From Pontibacter russatus (GTDB lineage Bacteria > Bacteroidota > Bacteroidia > Cytophagales > Hymenobacteraceae), in the NCBI RefSeq assembly GCF_009931655.1, contig NZ_CP047984.1:248001-312000 (forward strand): DNA of 64,000 bases. Direction: 5' to 3'. Position numbers and translations under genes: made by a program. Positions 9,145 to 16,324 of this stretch are shown in pieces. How positions within the stretch are numbered: position 1 is the first letter of the stretch; the number at the start of each line of letters is the position of its first letter. The notes below the pieces were generated by a model that did not search any database, was not told the DNA's origin, and saw nothing but the letters and a program-made list of their open reading frames with translations.

Positions 9145-9235
9145 AAAAAGCCCGCTATTCAGGTGAACAGCGGGCTTAAATCTTTTTATCGTGTGCTATC
9201 GAAGGCCTTCCGGACTATATAGCAGGGCTGTTCAC
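9145..9235 (-). promoter_or_regulatory. trp operon attenuator: terminator and competing antiterminator
   Basis: Read on the minus strand, a 9-bp stem AAGCCCGCT/AGCGGGCTT (9177-9169 with 9156-9148) is followed at once by TTTTT, an intrinsic terminator 24 nt before trpE. An upstream segment GTGAACAGC (9235-9227), lying inside the leader-peptide gene, is perfectly complementary over 9 nt to GCTGTTCAC (9171-9163). That segment comprises the end of the terminator's 5' arm and its loop. The two pairings cannot coexist. A ribosome stalled at the Trp codons (9262-9254) would leave the upstream segment free to form the antiterminator. Pairings were found by eye, not by folding software. Confidence 0.88.
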
Positions 9236-9268
9236 GCTCGGTTCTGAAACGTGCCACCACCATGCCAT
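9215..9268 (-). CDS. trpL: trp operon leader peptide
   Basis: A 17-residue frame, MAWWWHVSEPSVNSPAI, with three consecutive TGG codons at positions 3-5, ending in TAG. It starts about 45 nt after the predicted transcription start and ends about 38 nt before the attenuator hairpin. This is the architecture of ribosome-mediated tryptophan attenuation. Its 3' half contains the antiterminator strand. It is too short for routine gene callers. Confidence 0.9.
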   Translation of the reverse strand: MAWWWHVSEPSVNSPAI

Positions 9269-9318
9269 ATGAATATTCTGAATCACTTTATCTCTCTCTT
9301 GTTTTGTTTTCTCTTTCG

Positions 9319-9350
9319 CAAATCTATTCTCTAATCTTAGAATTCCCAAA
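9319..9350 (-). promoter_or_regulatory. trp operon promoter (Bacteroidota type)
   Basis: On the minus strand TTTG (9350-9347), 20 nt spacer, then TAGATTTG (9326-9319): an exact match to the -33 TTTG / -7 TAnnTTTG consensus of Bacteroidota housekeeping promoters. It lies within 20-50 nt after the stop of the upstream M20 peptidase gene and about 50 nt before trpL. Confidence 0.85.
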
Positions 9351-9366
9351 TTTTATTTAAAATTTT

Positions 9367-10869
9367 TTATTTGACGCCTGCCGCCACAGGAGCAGCCTGT
9401 TTTTGGTGCTGTATTACCAGTTCTTTTGCCGCCGTCCCGCAGGTATTCCGAATGAGGTTATCATAGAACACGATGCACCTGCCAAACACCTCCACCGACA
9501 GGCGCTCGTTCACGTTATGCACCAGCTTGGCGCTCTGCCGGTCCACCACCTGCGGCGCAAAGCGGTATATGTTACTGGTTAAATGGCTGTAGTGCTTTGC
9601 GTCGGTGCTCCCCGGGAAAAGTGCCGGGGCAACAAGCGTTACCTCCGGGAATGTCTGCCTGATGGTTTGAGATAAGGCTTTGTATGTCCAGGTGTCTGTA
9701 GATGTTACCGGAGAGGGAGGTATGTACAAGCCGCTTACCTCCACCTCCACCCGTTCGTCAGCAATGGCCTCCCGCACATGCGCCAGCACGGTCTCCCGGT
9801 TCTCGCCGCTCAGGATGCGAACATTGACGACAGCCGTGGCCAGGCGCGGCATCACATTGTCCTTCTCGCCTGCAGCCAGTATGGTGGGTGCCATTTGGGT
9901 GCGGATAAGCGCATCGGTGGCGCGGTCTTTCGCCAGCATCTTCAGCACACGGCCCTTCAACAGGCCATAGTGCCGCATCGCGAATCGGTACCTGCCGCCC
10001 ATTTTAGCTGACAGCAGTTCCAGCGTCTCTATGGTGGTGGGTGTCATGTGGGGGGCGAAGGGGTGGTCGTGCAGGCGGCTGATGGCGACGCTCAGTATAT
10101 AAATCGGCGAGTCTCTCTTCGGGACGGAGGAATGGCCGCCCTCGCCCTTCACCGTCAGTTGCAGGTTCAGGTTGCCCTTTGCCGCGGTTCCCACAAAAGC
10201 GACAGGCTCCGTTACGCCCGGCACAATATTGTCGGCCACCGCCAGCCCTTCGTCAAAAACCGCCTCCAATTGTACCCCCTGCGCCTGCAGGAAAGCGCCT
10301 ATCTCCCCTGCTCCAAATTCTCCCCCTGTCTCCTCGTCGTGCCCGAAAGCAAGGTACAGGGTGCGCTCCGGCTGGTATCCCTCCCGCACCAGTTGCTCTA
10401 CCGCTTCCAGAATGGCCACTACCCGGTACTTGTCGTCCATGGTGCCGCGCCCCCATATATAACCATCTTCCACGGCTCCCGCAAACGGCTGATGCTCCCA
10501 CTGGTCTTTTGTGGCTTCCTCCACGGGCACCACGTCCAGGTGCGCGCTCAGCAGGATGGGCTTCAACGCTTGGTTTTTGCCGGGCCAGGTATAGAGCAGG
10601 CTGTACCGGTTGATAACCTTCCGCTGCAGCCGGTCGTGCAGGGCGGGGAATGACTTCTGCAAATAACGGTGCAGGGCGATGAAGGCGGCGGCATTGGTTT
10701 CGCCCGGGGTCGCGGAAGAGACTGTGTGGAACGCAATGGCCCCGGCGAGTTTCTGAACGGCCCTGGTCGGGGCAGCCGTGGCGGTTGTGTCGGAGAACGC
10801 GGCCGCCTGACCGGACAGGAAGAACTGCACCGGAAACAGACAAAAAAAGACTCTATAATAAAGCTTCAT
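9367..10869 (-). CDS. Secreted M20-family metallopeptidase (carboxypeptidase S/PM20D1-like)
   Basis: 500 residues with a signal peptide (hydrophobic stretch about residues 6-25 ending near GQAAAFSD). M20 di-zinc motifs are complete: ILLSAHLDVVPVE (His ligand and Asp), YIWGRGTMDDK (bridging Asp), FGHDEETGGE (catalytic Glu and ligand Glu), AVFDEGL, and a late ligand His in the GSTDAKHYSH region. The dimerisation/lid domain with GEGGHSSVP is present. The arrangement and length fit the carboxypeptidase S/PM20D1 branch of N-acyl amino-acid or dipeptide hydrolases; the substrate is unknown. No terminator follows before the trp promoter, so read-through into the trp leader would meet the attenuator. 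Confidence 0.88.
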   Translation of the reverse strand: MKLYYRVFFCLFPVQFFLSGQAAAFSDTTATAAPTRAVQKLAGAIAFHTVSSATPGETNAAAFIALHRYLQKSFPALHDRLQRKVINRYSLLYTWPGKNQALKPILLSAHLDVVPVEEATKDQWEHQPFAGAVEDGYIWGRGTMDDKYRVVAILEAVEQLVREGYQPERTLYLAFGHDEETGGEFGAGEIGAFLQAQGVQLEAVFDEGLAVADNIVPGVTEPVAFVGTAAKGNLNLQLTVKGEGGHSSVPKRDSPIYILSVAISRLHDHPFAPHMTPTTIETLELLSAKMGGRYRFAMRHYGLLKGRVLKMLAKDRATDALIRTQMAPTILAAGEKDNVMPRLATAVVNVRILSGENRETVLAHVREAIADERVEVEVSGLYIPPSPVTSTDTWTYKALSQTIRQTFPEVTLVAPALFPGSTDAKHYSHLTSNIYRFAPQVVDRQSAKLVHNVNERLSVEVFGRCIVFYDNLIRNTCGTAAKELVIQHQKQAAPVAAGVK

Positions 10870-11109
10870 ATATACCTGTCTCAGCTGTTTGAAAATTGAT
10901 ATCGCTGTAAGTGCGAAGCAGGAGGAAAAAGTAGCCGGAGCATATCTGCTTTTAACAGGCTGTCTGGCTTATACTTACAGTACGGACATATTCCCCTGCA
11001 GTTCTGATGGATGGTCACACTGCTGATTACTGCTGAGAAATATATAGTTAGCGTCGACACAGCAGAAGGCACACGCTTCAGACATAATGCTATATACCTA
11101 TGTTATTTA

Positions 11110-11147
11110 AACAAAAGAGGGATAGCCGACGCTATCCCTCTTTTGTT
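11110..11147 (-). terminator. Terminator after hisB
   Basis: Perfect 17-bp hairpin with a CGAC loop (arms 11110-11126 and 11131-11147), 19 nt past the hisB stop, with a T-rich 3' arm on the minus strand. It closes the his transcript. The roughly 240 nt between it and the M20 gene contain nothing I can identify. Confidence 0.85.
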
Positions 11148-11166
11148 ACTGACGGGCAATCTTCTT

Positions 11167-12267
11167 TTATAGAATGCCTTTGGTGCTGGGGATGGAGTTG
11201 TCCTGGAGGTCGCGCTGCACCGCCATCCGGACAGCCCGCGCGAAGGCCTTGAAAATTGCTTCTATCTTGTGGTGCTCGTTCTGCCCTTTCACCTGCACGT
11301 TCAGGTTGGCTTTGGAGGTGTCGCTGAAGGATTTGAAGAAGTGGAAAAACATCTCTGTGGGCATGTCCCCTACTTTCTCCCGCCTGAACTCCCCTTCCCA
11401 CACCGTCCAGGGCCTGCCGCTGAAGTCGATGGCCACCTGGGCCAGCACGTCGTCCATGGGCAGCAGGAAAAAGCCGTAGCGGCTGATGCCGCGCTTGTCG
11501 CCCAGCGCCTGCAGAAACGCCTCACCTAGGGCCAGCCCTGTGTCCTCGATGGTATGGTGCTCGTCAATATGCAGGTCCCCTTTCACCTGGATATATAAAT
11601 CTACCCTCGCGTGTTTGGCCACCTGCTCCAGCATATGGTCAAAAAATCCGAGCCCGGTGTGGATGTCCATCTTGCCGGTGCCGTCGAGGTTGAGCTCAAT
11701 GCTTATATCTGTTTCGGAGGTGCTGCGCCGCACGCTGGCTGTGCGGCCATTGGTTTGGGTGAGAAACGTGTAAATGTCATCCCAGTTATCCGTGCTCAAG
11801 GCCGCGCCTTCTGCGGCGGTGTCGCCTATATAGATGGCTTTGGCTCCTAAATTCTGCGCCAGTTTCACGTCTGTCAGGCGGTCTCCAATCACGTAGCTGT
11901 TGGCCAGATCATACTCCCCCGCAAGATAGCGCTTCATCAGGCCGATGCCGGGCTTGCGCGTCTCCAGCCCCTCGTGCTCAAAGCTGCGGTCAATCAGGAT
12001 TTCATCAAACCGGATCCCCTCGCTCTCCAGTATCTCCAGCATCTTGTTCTGGTAAGGCCAGAAAGTGTCCTCCGGGTAAGAGTCGGTGCCGAGGCCGTCC
12101 TGGTTCGTCACCATCACAAACTCGTAGTCCAGCTCCCGGAAGATGCGGGCCATGTTGCTGATGGATTTTGGGATAAAGGCAAACTTTTCAAAGGAGTCCA
12201 CCTGGAAATCCGTCTTCGGCTCTACCAATATGGTGCCGTCACGGTCAATAAATAAGGCTTTTTTCAT
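11167..12267 (-). CDS. hisB: Bifunctional histidinol-phosphatase / imidazoleglycerol-phosphate dehydratase
   Basis: 366 residues from the ATG at 12267; a slightly longer frame is less likely because [11 protein letters not shown] is the usual start region. N-terminal HAD phosphatase domain (about 1-165): catalytic Asps in [23 protein letters not shown] and IGDRLTDV. C-terminal IGPD domain (about 170-366): [32 protein letters not shown] and [15 protein letters not shown], holding the manganese-binding histidines. The Cys-rich zinc loop of enterobacterial HisB (CPHLPADECDC in E. coli, quoted from memory) is replaced here by a Cys-free [15 protein letters not shown]. Last gene of the visible his operon. 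Confidence 0.95.
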   Translation of the reverse strand: MKKALFIDRDGTILVEPKTDFQVDSFEKFAFIPKSISNMARIFRELDYEFVMVTNQDGLGTDSYPEDTFWPYQNKMLEILESEGIRFDEILIDRSFEHEGLETRKPGIGLMKRYLAGEYDLANSYVIGDRLTDVKLAQNLGAKAIYIGDTAAEGAALSTDNWDDIYTFLTQTNGRTASVRRSTSETDISIELNLDGTGKMDIHTGLGFFDHMLEQVAKHARVDLYIQVKGDLHIDEHHTIEDTGLALGEAFLQALGDKRGISRYGFFLLPMDDVLAQVAIDFSGRPWTVWEGEFRREKVGDMPTEMFFHFFKSFSDTSKANLNVQVKGQNEHHKIEAIFKAFARAVRMAVQRDLQDNSIPSTKGIL

Positions 12268-12286
12268 GTTAGCTTTCGATAATCGT

Positions 12287-12355
12287 ATCACGTATCACGA
12301 CACACGTATATATAGCATTACGTATATATAAGTGTCGTGCTACGTGCTACGTGAT
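12287..12355. repeat. Inverted repeat in the hisC-hisB gap, related to the trpG-trpD repeat
   Basis: Left arm ATCACGTATCACGACAC (12287-12303). The right arm at 12332-12355 is the reverse complement of ATCACGTAGCACGTAGCACGACAC, i.e. the same word with one extra 7-nt unit. Two CGTATATATA copies lie in the loop. It occupies nearly the whole gap. Confidence 0.7.
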
Positions 12356-12358
12356 TCG

Positions 12359-13402
12359 TTAAAACGCGGCAATAGCCTGCAGCAGCCGCTGGTTCTCTTC
12401 CAGGGTTCCGACAGTAATGCGCAGGCATCCTTCACAACCTGGCAGGCTGGAGCGGTTGCGCACCACGATGCCTTTGTCCAGCAGGTAGGTATATAGCCCG
12501 TTCGCGTCCCGCACCTGCACCAGTATAAAGTTGGCGTCCGAGGGAAATACTTTCTCAACAGCGGGCAAATCCGGCAGCGCCTGCATCAGCAGCGCGCGTT
12601 CCTGCACAATTTCCTCCACCATGTCCTTCAGCGCCTCGGTCTGCGTCAGCGCCTTCAGGGCGAGCTCCTGCGTTGCTTCGTTTATATTGTAAGGGGGCTT
12701 TATCTTGTCCAGCACCGCGATGAGCTCCGCAGAGGCAAACGCCAGGCCGAGGCGCAGGCCAGCCATGCCCCATGCCTTAGAGAAAGTCTGCAGCACGACA
12801 AGGTTCGGGAACTCCGCCAGGCGCGTGGTCCAGCTCGGGCTGTCGCTGAAGTCGATATAGGCCTCGTCCAGCACTACCAGCCCGTTGAAGTTCCGGAGCA
12901 CCTGCTCAATGCTTTCGGGTGCAATTGCATTGCCGGTCGGGTTGTTGGGGGTGCAGATGAAGATGATTCTGGTGTTTGGCTTCACTTGCGCCAGCAGTTC
13001 CTGCACCGGCAACTGAAAATCAGGCGTCAGCTGCACGGCCTCCAGCGCCACATCATTCAGGTTTGCCGACACTTCGTACATGCCGTAGGTGGGCGGCAGG
13101 TGCAGCATCGCATCCTGACCCGGGCGGCACACCATCCGGAACAGCAGGTCGATGGCTTCGTCGCTGCCGTTGCCCAGGAAAATCTGCCCGGGCTGCACAC
13201 CTTTTATTTCAGCGATGCGCGCCTTCAGCTGCTTCTGGTGCGGGTCCGGGTAGCGGTTGTAGTTGCCGCCGGCCAGGCTGCCGAGGTTATTCTCGTTGGC
13301 ATCCAGAAACACGCTGGCGCTGCCCTTAAACTCGTCGCGGGCCGAAGAATAGGCTTTCATCTTCAGCACGTTGGGTCTGATGATATCGTTCAGGTTAAAC
13401 AC
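12359..13402 (-). CDS. hisC: Histidinol-phosphate aminotransferase
   Basis: 347 residues, fold-type I PLP aminotransferase. Motifs: FLDANENNLGS near the N-terminus, GNGSDEAIDLLFR, FICTPNNPTGN, VLDEAYIDFS, the PLP lysine in TFSKAWGMAGLRLGLA, and the C-terminal RITVGT. Overlaps the hisD stop by 8 nt, implying coupled translation. Substrate assignment rests on operon position as well as sequence. Confidence 0.96.
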   Translation of the reverse strand: MFNLNDIIRPNVLKMKAYSSARDEFKGSASVFLDANENNLGSLAGGNYNRYPDPHQKQLKARIAEIKGVQPGQIFLGNGSDEAIDLLFRMVCRPGQDAMLHLPPTYGMYEVSANLNDVALEAVQLTPDFQLPVQELLAQVKPNTRIIFICTPNNPTGNAIAPESIEQVLRNFNGLVVLDEAYIDFSDSPSWTTRLAEFPNLVVLQTFSKAWGMAGLRLGLAFASAELIAVLDKIKPPYNINEATQELALKALTQTEALKDMVEEIVQERALLMQALPDLPAVEKVFPSDANFILVQVRDANGLYTYLLDKGIVVRNRSSLPGCEGCLRITVGTLEENQRLLQAIAAF

Positions 13403-14687
13403 GGTTCACCTCTTTAAGTCGTATTGTTACTGCATTTTTGTGCGCCTCCAGCCCCTCGGCGGCGGCCATGGTTTCGATGGTGCCGCCAATATTTTGCAAG
13501 CCCTCCGGCGTGATGTGCTGGAACGTGATTTTTTTCACGAAGCTGTCCAACGACACGCCGCTATAGGCCCGGGCATAGCCGTTGGTGGGTAGGGTGTGGT
13601 TGGTGCCGGAGGCATAGTCGCCGGCAGCCTCGGGGCTGTAGTTGCCCAGGAACACGGAGCCCGCGTTCACGATGCTTTCCAGCGCCTCCTCGAAGTTCAG
13701 GATAGAGAGAATCAGGTGCTCCGGCGCGTACAGGTTCGAGAAGTCCAGCATCTCCGCCACGCTGTCGAACACCAGGCCCAGGCTATTGCCCAGGGCCTGT
13801 GAGGCAAACGCCTCGCGCGGCAGCACCGCCAGTTGCGCCTCCAGTTCCGCCTCTACCCTGTCCAGAAAATCCTCAGAATTCGTAAGCAGCACCACCTGCG
13901 AATCGGGTCCGTGCTCCGCCTGCGACAACAAGTCAGCCGCCACAAAAGCCGGATTGGCCGAATCATCCGCTATCACCAGCACCTCCGACGGACCAGCGGG
14001 CAAATCAATGGCCACCCCGCCTTTGCCCACCAGTTGCTTGGCCACCGTCACATACTGGTTTCCGGGGCCGAATATCTTATATACTGCCGGCACTCTCTCC
14101 GTGCCGAAGGCCATGGCCGCGATGGCCTGCGCGCCGCCGGCTTTCACTACGCGCGTGACGCCTAGCAGGGAGGCTATATATAAAATAGCGGGATGCACCG
14201 AGCCGTCCTTGGAAGGCGGCGTGCAGAGCACCAGTTCGCGGCAACCGGCAATGCGGGCTGGCACGCCCAGCATCAGCAGCGTGGAGAACAGCGGCGCCGT
14301 ACCGCCCGGTATATATAACCCCACCTTTTCGATGGCCACGCTCTTGCGCCAACAGGTTATGCCCGCCATTGTCTCCACCTGCTGCACCTGCTCCGCCTGC
14401 TGTGTGTGGTGAAACACCTGGATGTTGCTGTATGCCTGCAGAATCGCCTCTTTCAGCTCCACCGGCAGCTTTGCCTCGGCCTCCTCTATTTCCTTCTGGC
14501 TCACCAGCAGGCTTTCCAGTCTCACGCCGTCAAATTTTTCGGCCAGTTCCAGCAGGGCCGCGTCACCGCGTTCCTGCACCTGCCTGAATGTTTCCTGAAT
14601 GCCAGGCTCCAGTTCCTCCAGGTTTTTGGTGGGCCGCTTTACCAGCTCCGGCCACTGCTCCGGCGAAGGGTTTATCAGTTTGCGCAT
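13395..14687 (-). CDS. hisD: Histidinol dehydrogenase
   Basis: 430 residues, zinc-dependent oxidation of histidinol to histidine. Signature features: GLYIPGGTAPLFSTLLMLGVPA, GAQAIAAMAFGTE, KIFGPGNQYVTVAK, DLPAGPSEVLVIAD, SQAEHGPDSQVVL, and the C-terminal zinc/substrate region LYAPEHL and SGTNHTLPT. Starts 3 nt after the hisG stop. Confidence 0.97.
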   Translation of the reverse strand: MRKLINPSPEQWPELVKRPTKNLEELEPGIQETFRQVQERGDAALLELAEKFDGVRLESLLVSQKEIEEAEAKLPVELKEAILQAYSNIQVFHHTQQAEQVQQVETMAGITCWRKSVAIEKVGLYIPGGTAPLFSTLLMLGVPARIAGCRELVLCTPPSKDGSVHPAILYIASLLGVTRVVKAGGAQAIAAMAFGTERVPAVYKIFGPGNQYVTVAKQLVGKGGVAIDLPAGPSEVLVIADDSANPAFVAADLLSQAEHGPDSQVVLLTNSEDFLDRVEAELEAQLAVLPREAFASQALGNSLGLVFDSVAEMLDFSNLYAPEHLILSILNFEEALESIVNAGSVFLGNYSPEAAGDYASGTNHTLPTNGYARAYSGVSLDSFVKKITFQHITPEGLQNIGGTIETMAAAEGLEAHKNAVTIRLKEVNRV

Positions 14688-14690
14688 GGT

Positions 14691-15542
14691 TTAAACAATC
14701 ATTTTCTCTATGGGAATCACCAGGATGCCCTGTGCCCCGGCGTCTTTGATTTTTTCGATGATCTCCCAGAAGTCATCCTCGTTCACAACCGAGTGGAGCG
14801 AACTCCAGCCTTCTTCGGCCAATGGAAGAATGGTGGGAGATTTGATACCTGGGAGCAGATCCTTAATCTCCTGCAGACTTTCGTGCGGGGCGTTCAGCAC
14901 GATATACTTGGCCTTCTGCGCGCGCTGCACCGCATGAATCCTGAAAAGCAACTTATCCAGCACCCTACGCTTCTCCTCGTCCAGGCTGTCGTTGGCTATC
15001 AGGACCGCCTCGGATTTAAAGACCCGCTCCACCTCTTTCAGGCCGTTGCTGATCAGGGTGCTGCCGGAGCTTACGATGTCGCAGATGGCTTCTGCCAGCC
15101 CGATGCTCGGGGCAATCTCCACGGAGCCGCTGATGGTGTGGATGTGCGCCTGCACGCCCTGCTCGTGCAGGTAAGCCTGCAACAGGTTCGGGTAAGAGGT
15201 GGCGATGTTCTTTCCGTTCAGGTCGTGTATCGATTTATAGTTATCGCTTTTGGGAACGGCAAGCGACAGGCGGCACTTGGAGAAGCCCAGCTTTTCCACG
15301 GTCAGGGCCTGCTTCCCCTCCTCCACCAGCACGTTCTCGCCCACTATCCCGATATCCGCCACGCCGTCGGCCACGTAGCCTGGAATGTCGTCGTCGCGGA
15401 GGTAGAGGATCTCGAGCGGGAAGTTCGTTGACTCTGTTTTGAGCTTGAGGGAGCTTGTGATAAATGAAATGCCGCATTCACGGATCAGTTTCAGCGAGTC
15501 TTCGCTCAACCTGCCGGACTTCTGGATGGCCAATCGTAGCAT
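14691..15542 (-). CDS. hisG: ATP phosphoribosyltransferase, long form
   Basis: 283 residues, first step of histidine synthesis and the usual target of feedback inhibition. N-terminus LRLAIQKSGRLSEDSLKLI, then DIGIVGENVL, IATSYPNLLQAYL and the PRPP-binding GSVEIAPSIGLAEAICDIVSSG. The extra C-terminal ACT-like regulatory domain (about 210-283, ending GILVIPIEK) marks the long, HisZ-independent form. First structural gene of hisGDCB, preceded by a structured leader. Confidence 0.96.
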   Translation of the reverse strand: MLRLAIQKSGRLSEDSLKLIRECGISFITSSLKLKTESTNFPLEILYLRDDDIPGYVADGVADIGIVGENVLVEEGKQALTVEKLGFSKCRLSLAVPKSDNYKSIHDLNGKNIATSYPNLLQAYLHEQGVQAHIHTISGSVEIAPSIGLAEAICDIVSSGSTLISNGLKEVERVFKSEAVLIANDSLDEEKRRVLDKLLFRIHAVQRAQKAKYIVLNAPHESLQEIKDLLPGIKSPTILPLAEEGWSSLHSVVNEDDFWEIIEKIKDAGAQGILVIPIEKMIV

Positions 15543-15571
15543 ATGGGGCTATGGTTATATATAATCTGGTT

Positions 15572-15666
15572 AAAAAAGGACTGCTGCCTTTGCTGCCGGC
15601 AAAGTACACAAAATGGGTCAGTACCCGAAGGGGCGGTATGATTTTGTTATTCCTCTTACGAGGAAT
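15572..15666 (-). promoter_or_regulatory. Probable his operon attenuator region
   Basis: On the minus strand between hisL and hisG several stems can be drawn. ATTCCTC-GTAA-GAGGAAT (15666-15649) directly overlaps the hisL stop. ACAAAAT/ATTTTGT (15647-15641 with 15614-15608) encloses GGGT-ACTG-ACCC. CTTTGC/GCAAAG (15604-15599 with 15593-15588) competes with AAAGG/CCTTT (15591-15587 with 15579-15575), which runs into a T6 tract at 15577-15572. The last hairpin is weak for a terminator, so the mechanism is tentative. Confidence 0.45.
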
Positions 15667-15754
15667 GGTGGTTGCGATGGAGATGCACGGGCACAGCCTC
15701 GGCAACCGAAAAGGCCGGAGAGGAAAGGAGGCTATATATAGAAGTTGTGCTCAT
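15656..15754 (-). CDS. hisL: Probable his operon leader peptide
   Basis: A 32-codon frame opening with ATG at 15754 and ending HLHRNHHSS-stop about 110 nt before hisG. Four of seven consecutive codons are His (CAT/CAC), right before a 7-bp hairpin that overlaps the stop. Position and composition match attenuation leader peptides. The poor promoter context and weak downstream terminator lower confidence. Confidence 0.55.
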   Translation of the reverse strand: MSTTSIYSLLSSPAFSVAEAVPVHLHRNHHSS

Positions 15755-15807
15755 GTGCGATGCCGCAAAGTAAAGTTGTTTTGGGTATATATGAAAGCAA
15801 ACGACAC

Positions 15808-15850
15808 AAAAAAAAGCAGCGGCACGGACTCTACACGTCCGGGCCGCTGC
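15808..15850 (-). terminator. Strong intrinsic terminator upstream of the his leader
   Basis: On the minus strand a 14-position stem with one A-G mismatch (arms 15850-15837 and 15829-15816) is followed by T8 (15815-15808). It insulates the his operon from upstream transcription or belongs to an upstream leader. No gene is recognisable directly before it. Confidence 0.85.
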
Positions 15851-16246
15851 CTTACCCGCTCTTATTTTGAGGCTGATACCAATTCTAAGAGCCTCTTAAA
15901 GATAAACCGACACACAATCATGTTAATAAATTTATGTATAGCGTTAGCTGTGTTCCCAAAGCAGCTGCATCCCTAAAATACCCCCTTATACCCCCTGCTG
16001 CTAAAAAAGTTGTAGACGCACTGCCTGGTATCTTCCTGGCAGCTACAGCGCAAATGGCAATTTTCAAGTTTCATCATTAGAAATTGCCCCGACACTGCCG
16101 TTGCGATATAGACAGAAACCATACTATCATGATATCTGAAGTCTGCTCCAAGCAGGTTGCTCATTAAGGCCTTCTTTATGTTGGGGAGCTTTGCGTATGT
16201 CACGTTTCCTGAAGTTCATAATGATAGGAAGCTCGTATTCATAATC
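15851..16246. other. Intergenic stretch without recognisable gene
   Basis: Between the his upstream terminator and the adhesin terminator. It holds only short frames without recognisable features, including a 76-codon minus-strand frame and a 19-codon frame. A GAGGCT/AGCCTC stem-loop can be drawn at about 15868-15895. Nothing else is supported. Confidence 0.5.
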
Positions 16247-16312
16247 AGCCTTTTTCAAACAGCAAGCGCCGGCTCCCTCACGGGCACCGGCGCTTGCTGT
16301 TTGAAAAAGGCT
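16247..16312. terminator. 26-bp perfect hairpin downstream of the HYR-repeat gene
   Basis: Arms 16247-16272 and 16287-16312 are perfectly complementary over 26 bp, GC-rich at the apex, with AAAAAGG/CCTTTTT at the base and a 14-nt loop. It begins 12 nt past the stop of the adhesin gene and works in principle in both directions. Confidence 0.88.
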
Positions 16313-16324
16313 TACCTCCAGATA

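Noticed and set aside
10881..11072. 63-codon minus-strand frame between the M20 gene and hisB
   Set aside because: No recognisable features; composition unlike the neighbouring genes.
15862..15921. 19-codon frame just before the strong terminator at 15808-15850, considered as the his leader
   Set aside because: It contains no His codons, whereas the frame ending HLHRNHHSS downstream does.
15973..16203. 76-codon minus-strand frame between the HYR gene and the his leader
   Set aside because: No recognisable family, no promoter and no sensible N-terminus. Lies in a gap that looks non-coding.
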